A stretch of 64,000 bases of DNA from Marinicauda algicola (GTDB lineage: Bacteria; Pseudomonadota; Alphaproteobacteria; Caulobacterales; Maricaulaceae): the NCBI RefSeq assembly GCF_017161425.1, contig NZ_CP071057.1:1488001-1552000 (forward strand), written 5' to 3'. Every line of letters begins with the position of its first letter. Position 1 is the first letter of the stretch. The notes under the pieces are model-generated. The model was not told the origin of the DNA and made no database searches. It saw only the letters and a program-made list of their open reading frames with translations. The translations under genes were made by a program, and so were the position numbers. This document shows positions 8,576 to 17,513 of this stretch, in pieces.

Positions 8576-9036
8576 GCCTTTGCCGCCAGCGCCCTCAGCC
8601 TGTGCTGGCGCCAGGCGAAGAAGGCGCGCGTCATCAGGCCCGAGAGCGGGGTGAGCCAGCCCGCGCCGACCTCGACCCGGTCGACATAGCGCGTGCCGCC
8701 ATCCTCGTGCGCCGTGGCGAAGATCCAGTGATCCCAGCGGGTCATGAGATCGCCTCCGCCGGCATCGTGCAGGACGAAGGCGTGCGCACCGGCTTCCGCA
8801 TGCTGCTCGCCGAGACGGATGTCGATGCGCTGACGGCCTGCCGGGACCAGGCCCAGGATCTTCAGCCGCACCGTGTAGACCCGCTCCTGCCAGCGCGCGG
8901 GCCATTCGGGCGGATCGACCGGCTCCATGACCGCGAGCGGGCTGGCGACATGGCGCATGGTCTGCGGATCCATCACCAGGCGCGCCGCCGTCTCGGGCGG
9001 GCAATCGAGCCGGGTTTCGAGCCTGATGCACGTCAT
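8572..9036 (-). CDS. SRPBCC (START-like) family protein
   Basis: A 154-residue protein with the helix-grip pattern of the SRPBCC/polyketide-cyclase superfamily: an N-terminal strand CIRLETRLDCPPETAARLVMD, central strands with GRQRIDIRLGEQHAEAGA and a long C-terminal helix ending FFAWRQHRLRALAAKA. Such proteins bind hydrophobic ligands; no specific ligand can be named. An AGGAGAGG ribosome-binding site just above 9036 selects this start. It is convergent with rsmD and overlaps its end by 4 bases. Confidence 0.78.
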   Translation of the reverse strand: MTCIRLETRLDCPPETAARLVMDPQTMRHVASPLAVMEPVDPPEWPARWQERVYTVRLKILGLVPAGRQRIDIRLGEQHAEAGAHAFVLHDAGGGDLMTRWDHWIFATAHEDGGTRYVDRVEVGAGWLTPLSGLMTRAFFAWRQHRLRALAAKA

Positions 9037-9095
9037 GGAGCCTCTCCTTGGCACAACGCCGGGAAAGGCTAGCCCCCCTGGCGGCCCGGGCAAGC

Positions 9096-10142
9096 CTAGC
9101 CCGCCGGCGCGCGCGCCGACCCGAGCAGGCGCTGGCGCCGGGCGGTGAACATGAAGGCGAGCCGCACCGCGGCGAAGGCGAGACCGAGCGCGGCAAAGGC
9201 GGCGATGGCGCGCACGATGGCGTGGCGCAGGGGCTCGTGACTGGCCGCAGCGAGCGCCTCGAGGCGCTCGCGGGCAAAGCGGTTGCGTTCGAGCGCAAGG
9301 TCGGAGACGCGCGCCAGCATGATGTCCGACCAGACCGGGCGCAGACCCGGATCAGGCGCGGCACCCTGCTGCAGGTTGGCGCGCACCCGGGCGAGCTCCG
9401 GCCCGCCGGTCAGGGCGAGGACCGCATCCAGTTCGGCCAGCCGGGCCTCGCCGGCCACGCTCAGGAATGCCGCGCGTTCATCGCGCTGGCGCGCAATGGC
9501 GCCGTCGAACACCGCGTTGAGCGGATCGTCCATGCCCCGGAGCGCGAAGCCGGCATAGCCGATACCGCTTTCCAGGCTCACCCGGTCCTGCAGGCGCGCC
9601 AGCGCCGCGAACTCGGCCGAGAAGGCGGTCGGCTCGCCGTTGAGCGCATCGAACATGTCGCCCATCGAGGCGATCACGATGTCAGTCAGCTCGGTATACT
9701 CCTGAGCCGTCTCGATCGTGGCCGCCTCTCTCGAGAGGACCTGGGCCCGCAATGCATGCAGCTGCCCGGCCGCAGCGACGGCCCGGTCGGCGATCGCGCG
9801 CTGGCGGCCGGTCAGGGCCCCGGAGGCGAAGAGCGGGCTCGCTCCGAGCGAGGCCATCGTCGCGTCCGTGGCGGCCATGCGCTCGGTGAAGTCGGCAAGC
9901 CCGGCCGCGGGTGCGGCCGTGAGATAGATCGCCTCGCTGCGCTCGCGCGCGAGATCGTCGAGCAGGATATTGCTGAGCGCGATCGTCTCGACGGCCGCAT
10001 TGGCCCGATCCGCCCGCGCCATCTCGTTCAGGACGTTGAAGGCAAGGATGAAGGCGAGCACCGCGGCAAAGCCGCCTACGACCCAGATCGCCATGCCGCA
10101 GAAGCGCGGCGAGGCGGTCCCGTCCGTGCTCGATGTCGCCAT
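9096..10142 (-). CDS. Membrane protein with NIT-like sensor domain and no output domain
   Basis: A 348-residue protein with one hydrophobic segment near the N terminus (about residues 16-38) and one near the C terminus (about 308-334), so a 270-residue helical loop faces the periplasm. The loop opens with ALSNILLDDLARERSEAIYL, which resembles the LxxELQxERGxSaxyl helix of nitrate/nitrite-sensing NIT domains. Only about 15 residues follow the second membrane helix: no histidine kinase, GGDEF or methyl-accepting domain is present. A strong AGGAGGGG site supports the ATG at 10142. NIT assignment is from pattern memory and is moderate. Confidence 0.65.
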   Translation of the reverse strand: MATSSTDGTASPRFCGMAIWVVGGFAAVLAFILAFNVLNEMARADRANAAVETIALSNILLDDLARERSEAIYLTAAPAAGLADFTERMAATDATMASLGASPLFASGALTGRQRAIADRAVAAAGQLHALRAQVLSREAATIETAQEYTELTDIVIASMGDMFDALNGEPTAFSAEFAALARLQDRVSLESGIGYAGFALRGMDDPLNAVFDGAIARQRDERAAFLSVAGEARLAELDAVLALTGGPELARVRANLQQGAAPDPGLRPVWSDIMLARVSDLALERNRFARERLEALAAASHEPLRHAIVRAIAAFAALGLAFAAVRLAFMFTARRQRLLGSARAPAG

Positions 10143-10239
10143 TCCACCCCTCCTGCGGCCTACCCGGCCGATCGACAACCAGTCGAGCCGACAGGCATTA
10201 AGGAGCCGTGAATACGTTCATTCAGTCTGCAGTTGCCGC

Positions 10240-12099
10240 TCACCGCCGTCCGAACAGGCGCTCGATATCGGCGAGCTTTAGTTCGACGTAGGTCGGACGG
10301 CCGTGATTGCACTGGCCGGAATGGGGCGTCGCCTCCATCTCGCGCAGCAGGGCGTTCATCTCGTCCGCCGATAGGCGCCGGCCGGCGCGCACCGAGCCGT
10401 GGCAGGCCATGGTGCCGACGACCTCCTCGAGCTTCTCCTTCAGGCTCAGCGCCTCGTCGTATTCGGCGAGTTCGTCGGCGAGGTCGCGGACGAGGCCCTG
10501 CACGTCGAGGCGTTTCAGGAGCGCGGGCACTTCGCGCACCGCGATGGCGCCCGAGCCGAAGGGTTCGATGACGAGGCCGAGTTCGGCCAGTTCGCCCTCG
10601 CGCTCCAGCACGCGGCGCGCCTCGGCCTCGTCGAGTTCGACGATCTCCGGGACCAGGAGGGCCTGTCGCGCCACGCCGGCCTCGGCGAGCTGGGCCTTCA
10701 TGCGTTCATAGACCAGCCGCTCGTGGGCGGCGTGCTGGTCGACGATGACGATGCCGTCCGCGGTCTGGGCGATGACATAGGTGGAATGGACCTGCGCGCG
10801 CGCCACGCCGAGCGGCAGGTCGAGCCCGCCCTCTCCTGCCGGCGCCTCACCTGCGGGGGCGGGTTGCTCGCCCTCATAGTCCGGCTCGACGCGGGCCGAG
10901 ACCCCGCGGACCAGGGTTTCGGGATCGAAGGGCTCGGGGCGCAGGGATTGCTCGTAGGCCGGGGAGACCGAGGCGCCCGCCCAGGCCCGGTTGCCGCTCC
11001 ACAGCCCGGCGCTTGGCGCGGCCTGCGGCTGGGCGCGCCCCAGCGCATAGCCCGCGACCGTGGTCGAGGCCCGATGCCCCGCCCCCGCCAGTGCATGGCG
11101 CAGCGCCCCGACGATGAGGCCGCGCACGAGGCCCGCATCGCGGAAGCGCACCTCGGCCTTGGCCGGGTGGACGTTCACATCGACCTCGCCGGTCGGCAGA
11201 TCGACATACAGGGCCACGACCGGATGGCGGTCGCGCGCCAGGAAGTCCTGATAGGCACCGCGCACCGCGCCCACGATCAACTTGTCCCTGACCGGGCGGC
11301 CATTGACGAAGAGGAACTGGAACTGGTTCGAACCGCGATTATAGGTCGGAAGGCTCGCCCAGCCGGACACGCGGACGCCCTCCCTCTCCTGGTCGATGGC
11401 GAGTGCATTCTCCCCGAAATCCCTGCCGAGCAGGGCCGAGAGACGAGCACGGCGGGCCTCGGCCGGATCGTCATGTGTCTCGGCCGGCAGGGACAGGCGG
11501 GCGCGCCCGTCCGCGGAGAAGAAGAAGCCGACATCGGCGCGCGACAGCGCCAGGCGTTTCAGCTGGTCGCCGATCGCGGTCGCCTCGGCGCGCTCGGACT
11601 TGAGGAATTTCAGCCGCGCGGGCGTGGCATAGAAGATGTCGCGCACCTCGACCCGCGTCCCGCGCCGGCCGAGCGGGGGGGCGGGTCTGACCTCGCCGGT
11701 CCGCCCGCCTTCCACCGAGAGCGAGACCGCTTCGCCGAGTTCGCGGTCCTGGGTCGTGATCTCGAGGCGCGCGATCGAGCCGATCGAGGGCAGCGCCTCG
11801 CCGCGAAAGCCCATCGTGGCGATGTTGAGAAGATCGTCGCCGGCCTCGCCCACGGGCAGCTTGGACGTGGCATGGCGCTCCACCGCGAGCGCGAGCGTCT
11901 CCCCGTCCATGCCGCTGCCGTCGTCCTCGACGACGAGACGCGTCAGCCCGCCCTGCTCCACGCTGACATCGACCCGAGAGGCCCCGGCATCGAGTGCGTT
12001 CTCGACAAGCTCCTTGATGGCGGACGCCGGGCGCTCGACCACTTCGCCCGCGGCGATGCGGTTGATGGTTTCCGGGCTGAGGCGTCGGATCGGGGACAT
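10240..12099 (-). CDS. mutL: DNA mismatch repair protein MutL
   Basis: A 619-residue MutL. The N-terminal GHKL ATPase is intact: [20 protein letters not shown], the DDGSGMD motif and the [14 protein letters not shown] motif. A Pro/Ala/Glu-rich linker (about 330-430) leads to the C-terminal dimerisation domain, which contains [12 protein letters not shown], matching the DQHA(X)2E(X)4E endonuclease motif, plus [12 protein letters not shown] and [11 protein letters not shown]. It is therefore the nicking type of MutL expected where MutH is absent. The ATG at 12099 ([12 protein letters not shown]) is the family start; an in-frame ATG 105 bases upstream adds a non-family leader. Confidence 0.96.
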   Translation of the reverse strand: MSPIRRLSPETINRIAAGEVVERPASAIKELVENALDAGASRVDVSVEQGGLTRLVVEDDGSGMDGETLALAVERHATSKLPVGEAGDDLLNIATMGFRGEALPSIGSIARLEITTQDRELGEAVSLSVEGGRTGEVRPAPPLGRRGTRVEVRDIFYATPARLKFLKSERAEATAIGDQLKRLALSRADVGFFFSADGRARLSLPAETHDDPAEARRARLSALLGRDFGENALAIDQEREGVRVSGWASLPTYNRGSNQFQFLFVNGRPVRDKLIVGAVRGAYQDFLARDRHPVVALYVDLPTGEVDVNVHPAKAEVRFRDAGLVRGLIVGALRHALAGAGHRASTTVAGYALGRAQPQAAPSAGLWSGNRAWAGASVSPAYEQSLRPEPFDPETLVRGVSARVEPDYEGEQPAPAGEAPAGEGGLDLPLGVARAQVHSTYVIAQTADGIVIVDQHAAHERLVYERMKAQLAEAGVARQALLVPEIVELDEAEARRVLEREGELAELGLVIEPFGSGAIAVREVPALLKRLDVQGLVRDLADELAEYDEALSLKEKLEEVVGTMACHGSVRAGRRLSADEMNALLREMEATPHSGQCNHGRPTYVELKLADIERLFGRR

Positions 12100-12170
12100 G
12101 GGTGAAGCGTCGCGGCAAGGGCTGAGTCGGTCAAGGACGGCCCGGCAGTGCTCCGGGCGTGCGCCGAACG

Positions 12171-12199
12171 AAAAACCCCGGCCGCGCGGGCCGGGGTTC
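12171..12199 (-). terminator. Rho-independent terminator after the DUF3035 gene
   Basis: Arms ACCCCGGCC (12175-12183) and GGCCGGGGT (12189-12197) form a 9-bp stem with a 5-base loop. Read on the minus strand the hairpin is followed by TTTTT, so it ends transcription of the lspA/DUF3035 unit. Confidence 0.75.
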
Positions 12200-12223
12200 A
12201 TCATTCGCGCTGGCAGGCGCGGG

Positions 12224-12772
12224 TCAGAGGCCGGGCAGCTTGGAGCGCACGGTGCGCGGCTGCGGGATGTCGACCGGCTGGCCGCCGGTCACCGCCTCGA
12301 TGCGCTGGCGCTCCAGTTCCGGATCGATCGGCTCGGCCTCCGCGGTCACCTGGACTTCCGTCCCGGCCGAATCCTCGCGCCAGAACAGGATGCGGTCGGC
12401 GAAGCTGCGGTCCTTGCGGACGACCTGCGCGGTCTCGCCGTCGATCAGCGCGCGCACGTTCGGGTTCGCATTGCCGGCGCCGGCGCGTGCGGCGAGCAGG
12501 ATCTCCGCGTCGGTCGCGGTGGTCGCTTCGAGATCGCCGAAGATGGCGCGACGGGCCTGCTGGTCGGGGAAGATGTCCTCCGGGCGCAGTCCGCCCGGCT
12601 CCGGCGGGACGAGATTGTATTCCGGCGGCACCGAGAGCGGAGCGATCGTCATCACCCGGAACTCGTCCGGCGTGGTCTTCTCGACACCGAGCGCCTGGCG
12701 CACGCCCGAGCTGCAGGCGCTGGTGGAGACGAGCACCGCGGCCGCGGTCAGGAGAAACAGAGGTGTGCGCAT
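12224..12772 (-). CDS. DUF3035 lipoprotein
   Basis: A 182-residue predicted outer-membrane or periplasmic lipoprotein: signal peptide [19 protein letters not shown] with a lipobox-like cysteine at about residue 20. The mature part matches the DUF3035 pattern ([20 protein letters not shown], then [18 protein letters not shown]), a family found in alphaproteobacteria next to lspA. Its role is not established; the linkage to the lipoprotein signal peptidase suggests an envelope task. A GTG three bases upstream is an alternative start. Confidence 0.85.
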   Translation of the reverse strand: MRTPLFLLTAAAVLVSTSACSSGVRQALGVEKTTPDEFRVMTIAPLSVPPEYNLVPPEPGGLRPEDIFPDQQARRAIFGDLEATTATDAEILLAARAGAGNANPNVRALIDGETAQVVRKDRSFADRILFWREDSAGTEVQVTAEAEPIDPELERQRIEAVTGGQPVDIPQPRTVRSKLPGL

Positions 12773-12860
12773 CACAGGTCGGCTCGCTTTCGATCTATGT
12801 CCCGAAGTGAACGGTATCTAACAGACAGCCGGCAGGGATGGCCAGCCTTTGCGGCAGGCT

Positions 12861-13382
12861 TCAGAGCGGGCGGGTCCGGCTCCGGTCCCGGTCGAGCAGG
12901 AGGTCGAGCAGCAGCACGGCCACCCCGATGGAGATCGCCGCGTCCGCGACGTTGAAGACATAGGGGAAGTAGAGGCCGGAGAAGTCGAGGAAATCGGCCA
13001 CCGCGCCGTAGACGAGCCGGTCGACGACATTGCCGAGCGCGCCCCCGATGATGAGGCCGAAGGCAATCGCCTGGAGCGGGCGCTCCGCGCGCGTCAGCCA
13101 GACGGCGAGAAAGCCGGAGATCGCGAGCGAGAAGCCGACGAGCACGAGGCGCTGCCACAGGCTGTCGGCGGCGAACAGGCCGAAGCTCACCCCCCGGTTC
13201 CAGACCATGGAGAAATTGAACCAGGGATCGAGCACCTCGATCCGGCCGATGCGGTCGAGATCGACCACGCGCAGCATGACGTGCTTGGTGATCTGGTCGA
13301 GCGCAATCACCAGCGCGGCAAGCGCGAAACCGAACCAGGCAAGGCGCGCCTTGCCGCGCCGGCGGGTGAACAATCTCGCCAT
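12861..13382 (-). CDS. lspA: Lipoprotein signal peptidase (signal peptidase II)
   Basis: A 173-residue inner-membrane aspartyl peptidase that cleaves prolipoproteins before the lipidated cysteine. Four hydrophobic segments are visible. The two catalytic aspartates are in GGALGNVVDRLVYG and FNVADAAISIGV, and the family motif LDPWFNFSMVWNRGVSFG is present. ATG 13382 gives the usual MARLFTRRRGK start; an in-frame ATG at 13424 adds 14 non-family residues. Its substrates plausibly include the lipoproteins encoded in this window (DUF3035, TadD-like, CpaD, 54.6-kb lipoprotein). Confidence 0.96.
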   Translation of the reverse strand: MARLFTRRRGKARLAWFGFALAALVIALDQITKHVMLRVVDLDRIGRIEVLDPWFNFSMVWNRGVSFGLFAADSLWQRLVLVGFSLAISGFLAVWLTRAERPLQAIAFGLIIGGALGNVVDRLVYGAVADFLDFSGLYFPYVFNVADAAISIGVAVLLLDLLLDRDRSRTRPL

Positions 13383-13464
13383 CTCGTCTCCGTCTCCAGA
13401 AGCCTGCCTTCGGGGAAGGTCCATTCCACCATGCCGGCCCCGCGCCGGCCACGTGACATGTCGG

Positions 13465-14406
13465 TCAGGGTGCTGCCCGGGACAGCAGCGCTCGCGCCGT
13501 CTCGGCGTCGGCGGCGATCTGCGCCTTGAGTGCCTCGAGCCCGTCGAACTTCCGCTCCGGCCGGATGAAGCGCTCGAAGGTCACCTCCAGCGTGCGTCCG
13601 TAGAGATCGCCGGTGAAGTCGAAAAGATGGACTTCCAGGCGTTCCTCGGTACCGGCCACCGTCGGGCGCCTGCCGAGATTGGCGACGCCGTCGCGCCAGC
13701 CGCCGTCGCCCGGAACGCGCGCGCGCACCGCGTAGACGCCGAATTTCGGGCGCTGATAGTCGCCGAGCGAAAGGTTCGCGGTGGGAAAGCCGAGCACGCG
13801 CCCGCGCTGGTCGCCGCGCGTGACGACGCCTTCCATCGCCCAGGGCCGGCCGAGGAGATCCGCCGCACGCTGCGGGTCGCCGGCTTCCAGCGCCGCGCGG
13901 ATGGCGGTGGAGGATATCTTCTCCTGCCCTTCGGCGATCTCCGGCGCGGTGCGCGCCACGAAACCGAAGCGCTCCCCCAGCCGGCGCAGCACCTGCGCAT
14001 CACCGGCCCGGTCGCGGCCGAAACGGAAATCGGCGCCGGTGACGACCCCGTCGAGGCCGAGCCCCTCCTTCAGCACGTCACGCGCGAACGCCTCCGGGCT
14101 CATCGCGGCGAGCTCGGGGCCGAAGGGTATGTGGTGAACACGCACCGCGCCGGCCTCGCCGAGCGCGCGTATGCGCTGTCCGTCGCTCATCAGGCGGAAG
14201 GGGTGGGTGTCGGGCCGGAAATAGCGCCGCGGATGCGGCTTGAACACCGCGGCCACCGTGGCCACGCCGAGTTCGCCCGCCAGGGCGCGCGCAGTCTCGA
14301 GCACGGCGGCATGGCCGCGATGCACGCCGTCGAAATTGCCCAGCGCCGCGACCCCGCCCTTCAGGGCCGGATCGAGCGCGAGATAGCCTTCCACGATGTC
14401 GGTCAA
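13465..14406 (-). CDS. ribF: Bifunctional riboflavin kinase/FAD synthetase
   Basis: A 313-residue bifunctional enzyme: phosphorylates riboflavin to FMN and adenylylates FMN to FAD. The N-terminal FAD synthetase domain has the nucleotidyltransferase GNFDGVHRGHAAVLETA and the ISSTAIR motif near residue 155; the C-terminal riboflavin kinase domain has RGRVLGFPTANL and the terminal FIRPERKFDGLEALKAQI. The start codon at 14406 is TTG; a GTG at 14394 is an alternative. It lies in a minus-strand run maoC-ribF-lspA-DUF3035-mutL. Confidence 0.95.
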   Translation of the reverse strand: MTDIVEGYLALDPALKGGVAALGNFDGVHRGHAAVLETARALAGELGVATVAAVFKPHPRRYFRPDTHPFRLMSDGQRIRALGEAGAVRVHHIPFGPELAAMSPEAFARDVLKEGLGLDGVVTGADFRFGRDRAGDAQVLRRLGERFGFVARTAPEIAEGQEKISSTAIRAALEAGDPQRAADLLGRPWAMEGVVTRGDQRGRVLGFPTANLSLGDYQRPKFGVYAVRARVPGDGGWRDGVANLGRRPTVAGTEERLEVHLFDFTGDLYGRTLEVTFERFIRPERKFDGLEALKAQIAADAETARALLSRAAP

Positions 14407-14437
14407 GGGCGGGCGCTTTCCGGGATGCGGGCGGGGA

Positions 14438-14881
14438 TCAGTCGTTGTTCGCCTTGCGGCGCTTTCTCACCATGACCTCGGCATCGGCCTCCATGACGAC
14501 CTCGCCGTTGACCCGGCATTCGCAGACCATCTTCACCAGGCGCGAGCGGATGTCGATCTCGGCGACCGTGGCCTTGGTCATCACCGTGTCGCCGGGCCGC
14601 ACGGGACGCTGGAAGCGGATTTTCATCGACTGGAAGATCGCGCCGGGGCCGGGCAGCTCGTTGCCGAGCACGCACGACACGAACGAGGCGACGAGCGCGC
14701 CGTGGGCGATGCGGCCGCGGAACGGGGTCTTGGCAGCGAACTCCTCGTCCATGTGCAGGGGATTGAAATCGCCCGACACCTCGGCGAACTTCGCGATCAG
14801 GTCGTCGTCCACGCGGCGTTCGATCTCCGCCGACTGGCCCACTTCCAGCTCGTTGATTCCGAACCCCTGATTCTCGCTCAT
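14438..14881 (-). CDS. MaoC family (R)-hydratase
   Basis: A 147-residue hot-dog-fold enzyme. The hydratase-2 active-site motif is visible as KFAEVSGDFNPLHMDEEFA (Asp and His of the dyad) followed by RGRIAHGALVASF. These enzymes hydrate trans-2-enoyl-CoA to (R)-3-hydroxyacyl-CoA, feeding fatty-acid breakdown or PHA synthesis. AAGG in the region before 14881 supports this start over one 15 bases upstream. It is divergent from cheY. Confidence 0.9.
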   Translation of the reverse strand: MSENQGFGINELEVGQSAEIERRVDDDLIAKFAEVSGDFNPLHMDEEFAAKTPFRGRIAHGALVASFVSCVLGNELPGPGAIFQSMKIRFQRPVRPGDTVMTKATVAEIDIRSRLVKMVCECRVNGEVVMEADAEVMVRKRRKANND

Positions 14882-14910
14882 GCGCCTGCCTTTCATCGAG
14901 TGCGGCGTGT

Positions 14911-14925
14911 TTAACCGAATTTTGA
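14911..14925 (+). promoter_or_regulatory. Candidate CtrA-type site upstream of cheY
   Basis: TTAA-N7-TTGA in the maoC/cheY divergent intergenic region, 94 bases before the cheY start. It differs by one base from the Caulobacter CtrA full site TTAA-N7-TTAA. The same form occurs ahead of the TadD-like gene and of cpaB in this window. Confidence 0.45.
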
Positions 14926-15018
14926 CCGCACTTGTCTAGCCTTCCAGGCCATGAGACGGGCAAAGCCGGATGGGGCACCGCTCTTCGCGAACTGTAACGA
15001 CTGGATGGAGGTTGGGGT

Positions 15019-15405
15019 ATGGCCGTCGAAATGTCGATGCCGATCCTGGTTGTGGACGACTACAAGACGATGATCCGGATCATCCGGAATCTCTTGAAGC
15101 AGATCGGGTTCGAGAACGTGGACGAGGCCGCTGACGGCACCGAAGCGTTCGAGAAGATGAAGAAGCAGAAATACGGTCTCGTCATCTCCGACTGGAACAT
15201 GGAGCCGATGACGGGCTACGAGCTCCTGCAGCGCGTGCGCGGCGACGAGCAGACCAAGCACACCCCCTTCATCATGGTGACCGCGGAATCCAAGACGGAG
15301 AACGTGGTCGCGGCGAAGAAGGCGGGCGTCAACAACTACATCGTCAAGCCGTTCAATGCCGGAACGCTGAAAGCCAAGATGGCCGCGGTGCTGGGCGATT
15401 TCTGA
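15019..15405 (+). CDS. cheY: CheY-like single-domain response regulator
   Basis: A 128-residue receiver domain with no output domain. Acidic pocket D13-D14 (LVVDDYKTM), phospho-acceptor Asp58 in LVISDWNMEPMTG, Thr88 in IMVTAES and Lys110 in YIVKPFNA are all present. As in CheY, phosphorylation should change binding to the flagellar motor switch or another partner. A GGAGG site about 10 bases upstream supports the start. The cheZ gene follows 54 bases later, so phosphatase and target are encoded together, away from any chemotaxis operon in this window. Confidence 0.93.
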   Translation: MAVEMSMPILVVDDYKTMIRIIRNLLKQIGFENVDEAADGTEAFEKMKKQKYGLVISDWNMEPMTGYELLQRVRGDEQTKHTPFIMVTAESKTENVVAAKKAGVNNYIVKPFNAGTLKAKMAAVLGDF

Positions 15406-15459
15406 TCGCCGCCCCGGTCGTCTTCCGGACATTCTAGCGCTGAACAAGGAGGGGCGCCC

Positions 15460-16137
15460 ATGCCCGCCGCAGAAGTCGCCGCACGAGTGCGCGAATCCCT
15501 GGCCTCGCTGAAGGCAAGCGATTTCAAGGACGCCCAGGTCATGGAAGTCCTTAAGCTTGCCCAGCAGCTGACCGATACCATGCAGCTGTTCTTCGGGTCG
15601 CTCGACCGTTCGATCCACGAGGAATTCCGCTATATCGCCAACTATATCTCCCGCACCCGCGAGGAGATCTCCAAGCTGCGCCCCAACGACATCAAGGAGC
15701 AGCGGATCCCTGTCGCCGGCGCCGAACTCGAAGCGGTCGTCACCGACACCGAGAAGGCGACCGAGTCCATCATGAGCGAGGCCGAGGCCGTGCTGTGCAT
15801 GGACGCGGAAGACGATCCGGCCGCCTACAAGGCCGCCGTCGACGAGGCGATGATGAAGATCATCGAGAGCTGTTCCTTCCAGGACCTCGCCGGCCAGCGC
15901 GTGTCCAAGGTGGTCTCCTCGCTCAAGCACGTGGAGAAGCGGGTGACGCGCTTCGCCCAGACCATGGGCGTGGCCGACGCCGACGCGGACGAGGAGGAAT
16001 CCTCCGAGGCGGAGCGCCGCAGGACCCTGCACCTGAACGGCCCCGCCATCGGGGGACCGGAGAAGAAGCAGGACGAGGTCGACCAGATCCTGAAGGCCGA
16101 TCTCGACCAGAACGCCATCGACGCCCTGTTCGACTAG
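15460..16137 (+). CDS. cheZ: CheY-P phosphatase CheZ
   Basis: A 225-residue CheZ-family phosphatase, which dephosphorylates CheY-P in the cytoplasm. The long central helices form the CheZ four-helix bundle, and the catalytic motif SFQDLAGQRVSKV places Asp142 and Gln146 where E. coli CheZ has Asp143 and Gln147. The extreme C terminus LDQNAIDALFD resembles the amphipathic CheY-docking helix, linked by a charged flexible stretch (about 175-210). AGGAGGGG lies 9 bases upstream. A terminator follows the gene. Confidence 0.93.
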   Translation: MPAAEVAARVRESLASLKASDFKDAQVMEVLKLAQQLTDTMQLFFGSLDRSIHEEFRYIANYISRTREEISKLRPNDIKEQRIPVAGAELEAVVTDTEKATESIMSEAEAVLCMDAEDDPAAYKAAVDEAMMKIIESCSFQDLAGQRVSKVVSSLKHVEKRVTRFAQTMGVADADADEEESSEAERRRTLHLNGPAIGGPEKKQDEVDQILKADLDQNAIDALFD

Positions 16138-16167
16138 GCGCGGGGCGAAGCCGCCAGGCAGACGAAG

Positions 16168-16193
16168 ACCCCGCCCGCGACGGCGGGGTTTTT
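16168..16193 (+). terminator. Rho-independent terminator after cheZ
   Basis: CCCCGCC (16169-16175) pairs with GGCGGGG (16182-16188), followed by TTTTT, 30 bases after the cheZ stop. Confidence 0.85.
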
Positions 16194-16364
16194 CGTGGCC
16201 GGGCCGGGCGTGGGAATTTTTCCTGCGCGATCCCCTTTTCGGCCGGCGGCTTCGGGCGCATATCTATGCGCGGATACCCGCCTGACGGTGGCTCCGGCGT
16301 CCGTGGAACGCCGGCCCGTTGACGGGGCCCCCGGGGTCTTGTTTTCGGTTCGAAAGGGTGCGCC

Positions 16365-16652
16365 ATGGATGGCGATCTTTCCGCGATGTCCTCCCTGCCT
16401 GCGCCGGCGAAGGCCCGGCTGACGCTCAACGCCGTCGGCGGCGCGATCGCCGGGGCGCTGTTCGTGGGCCTGATGGCCGAGACGCTGGCCGCCGGCTCGA
16501 TCTGGGCGCTCGGCATGCTCGCCGGCCTGCCCGAGCTTTTCATCCTCGGCGGCGAGGGCGTCGCGCTCGTCGCCTGCGCGGTGCTGACGGTCGCGATCGC
16601 CCGGCGCGCGCTGCACCTGGAAACCCTGCGCGCGGCCGGCCTGCCGGTCTGA
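16365..16652 (+). CDS. Small two-helix membrane protein
   Basis: A 95-residue protein with two hydrophobic segments (about 24-46 and 57-80) and a basic C-terminal tail. It starts MDGDLSAMSSLPAPAKARLT behind an AAAGGG site at a sensible distance. I do not recognise the family; it is probably a small inner-membrane protein. It is convergent with the HAD hydrolase gene, with stops 3 bases apart. Confidence 0.65.
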   Translation: MDGDLSAMSSLPAPAKARLTLNAVGGAIAGALFVGLMAETLAAGSIWALGMLAGLPELFILGGEGVALVACAVLTVAIARRALHLETLRAAGLPV

Positions 16653-16655
16653 TCC

Positions 16656-17513
16656 TCACCACACGAGACGGTCCGCCGACCAGCGCGCCGCCACGCCGGA
16701 CCGGGCGAGCGCGCGGTCGACGCTGTCCGCGTCGAAGCCGGTCTCGAACGCCGCGCCGAGAATGCCGGACGCGACGAACAGGCAGTCGAGCCCTTCCTGC
16801 TGCGCGCCGAGCACGTCGGTTTCCGGACCGTCCCCGACCGCCAGGATGGCGTCCGCGTCCACGACCCGGCCGCTGATTTCCGTCAGCCGGTCATAGGCGA
16901 GCGTGTAGATGGGCGGATGGGGCTTGCCGGCATAGATCACCTGCCCGCCCATCTCCTCGTAGGCCTCGGCGAGCGCGCCCGCGCAGGGCAGCAGCCGGTC
17001 GCCGACCTGGACCAGCCGGTCGGGATTGACGCACACCATCGGCAGGCGGCGCAGCTGCGCCTCGCGCAGGAGGTCGGCATAGTCGGCGACCGTCTCGCTC
17101 TCGTAGTCGACGAGGCCGGTGGCCGAGATGAAGCGCGCATGCTCCAGCGGGGCGAAGTCGAGGCCGAGGCCCTCGTAGAGCGGATCGTCCCAGTCGGGCC
17201 CCAGCTTGCAGGCCGGGCCCGGCGCCAGGCTCGCCAGCACCGCGCGCGTCGCCTCCCCGGAGGTGACCGCCCCGTCCCAGGGCGCCTCGCCGGGCGCGAA
17301 CCCGCCCATCTGCGCGAGGAAGTTCAGCAGCGAGCCCGCCCGGCGCGGGGAGTTGGACAGCAGCAGCACCCTGCCGCCCCGGGCGCGGAATTTCGCCAGC
17401 GCGTCGAGCGCCTCGGGCACCAGGGCGCGCCCGTCGCGCACCACGCCCCACACGTCGCACAGGATGGCCTCGTAGCGCTCGGCGATGTCGGACAGGCGGG
17501 CGGGCTCGCTCAT
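16656..17513 (-). CDS. HAD-superfamily hydrolase (TIGR01459/NagD-like)
   Basis: A 285-residue HAD phosphatase of the NagD/4-nitrophenylphosphatase-like class. Motif I is ILCDVWGVVRDG, motif II is VLLLSNSPRR, and motif IV lies in AILAVGDGPETDVLGAQ; the C2 cap lies between. These enzymes dephosphorylate small cytosolic phosphoesters; the alphaproteobacterial TIGR01459 subgroup has no agreed substrate. A GAGGA site 7 bases upstream fits the ATG at 17513. Its 5' region carries a hairpin (see 17514-17861). Confidence 0.88.
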   Translation of the reverse strand: MSEPARLSDIAERYEAILCDVWGVVRDGRALVPEALDALAKFRARGGRVLLLSNSPRRAGSLLNFLAQMGGFAPGEAPWDGAVTSGEATRAVLASLAPGPACKLGPDWDDPLYEGLGLDFAPLEHARFISATGLVDYESETVADYADLLREAQLRRLPMVCVNPDRLVQVGDRLLPCAGALAEAYEEMGGQVIYAGKPHPPIYTLAYDRLTEISGRVVDADAILAVGDGPETDVLGAQQEGLDCLFVASGILGAAFETGFDADSVDRALARSGVAARWSADRLVW

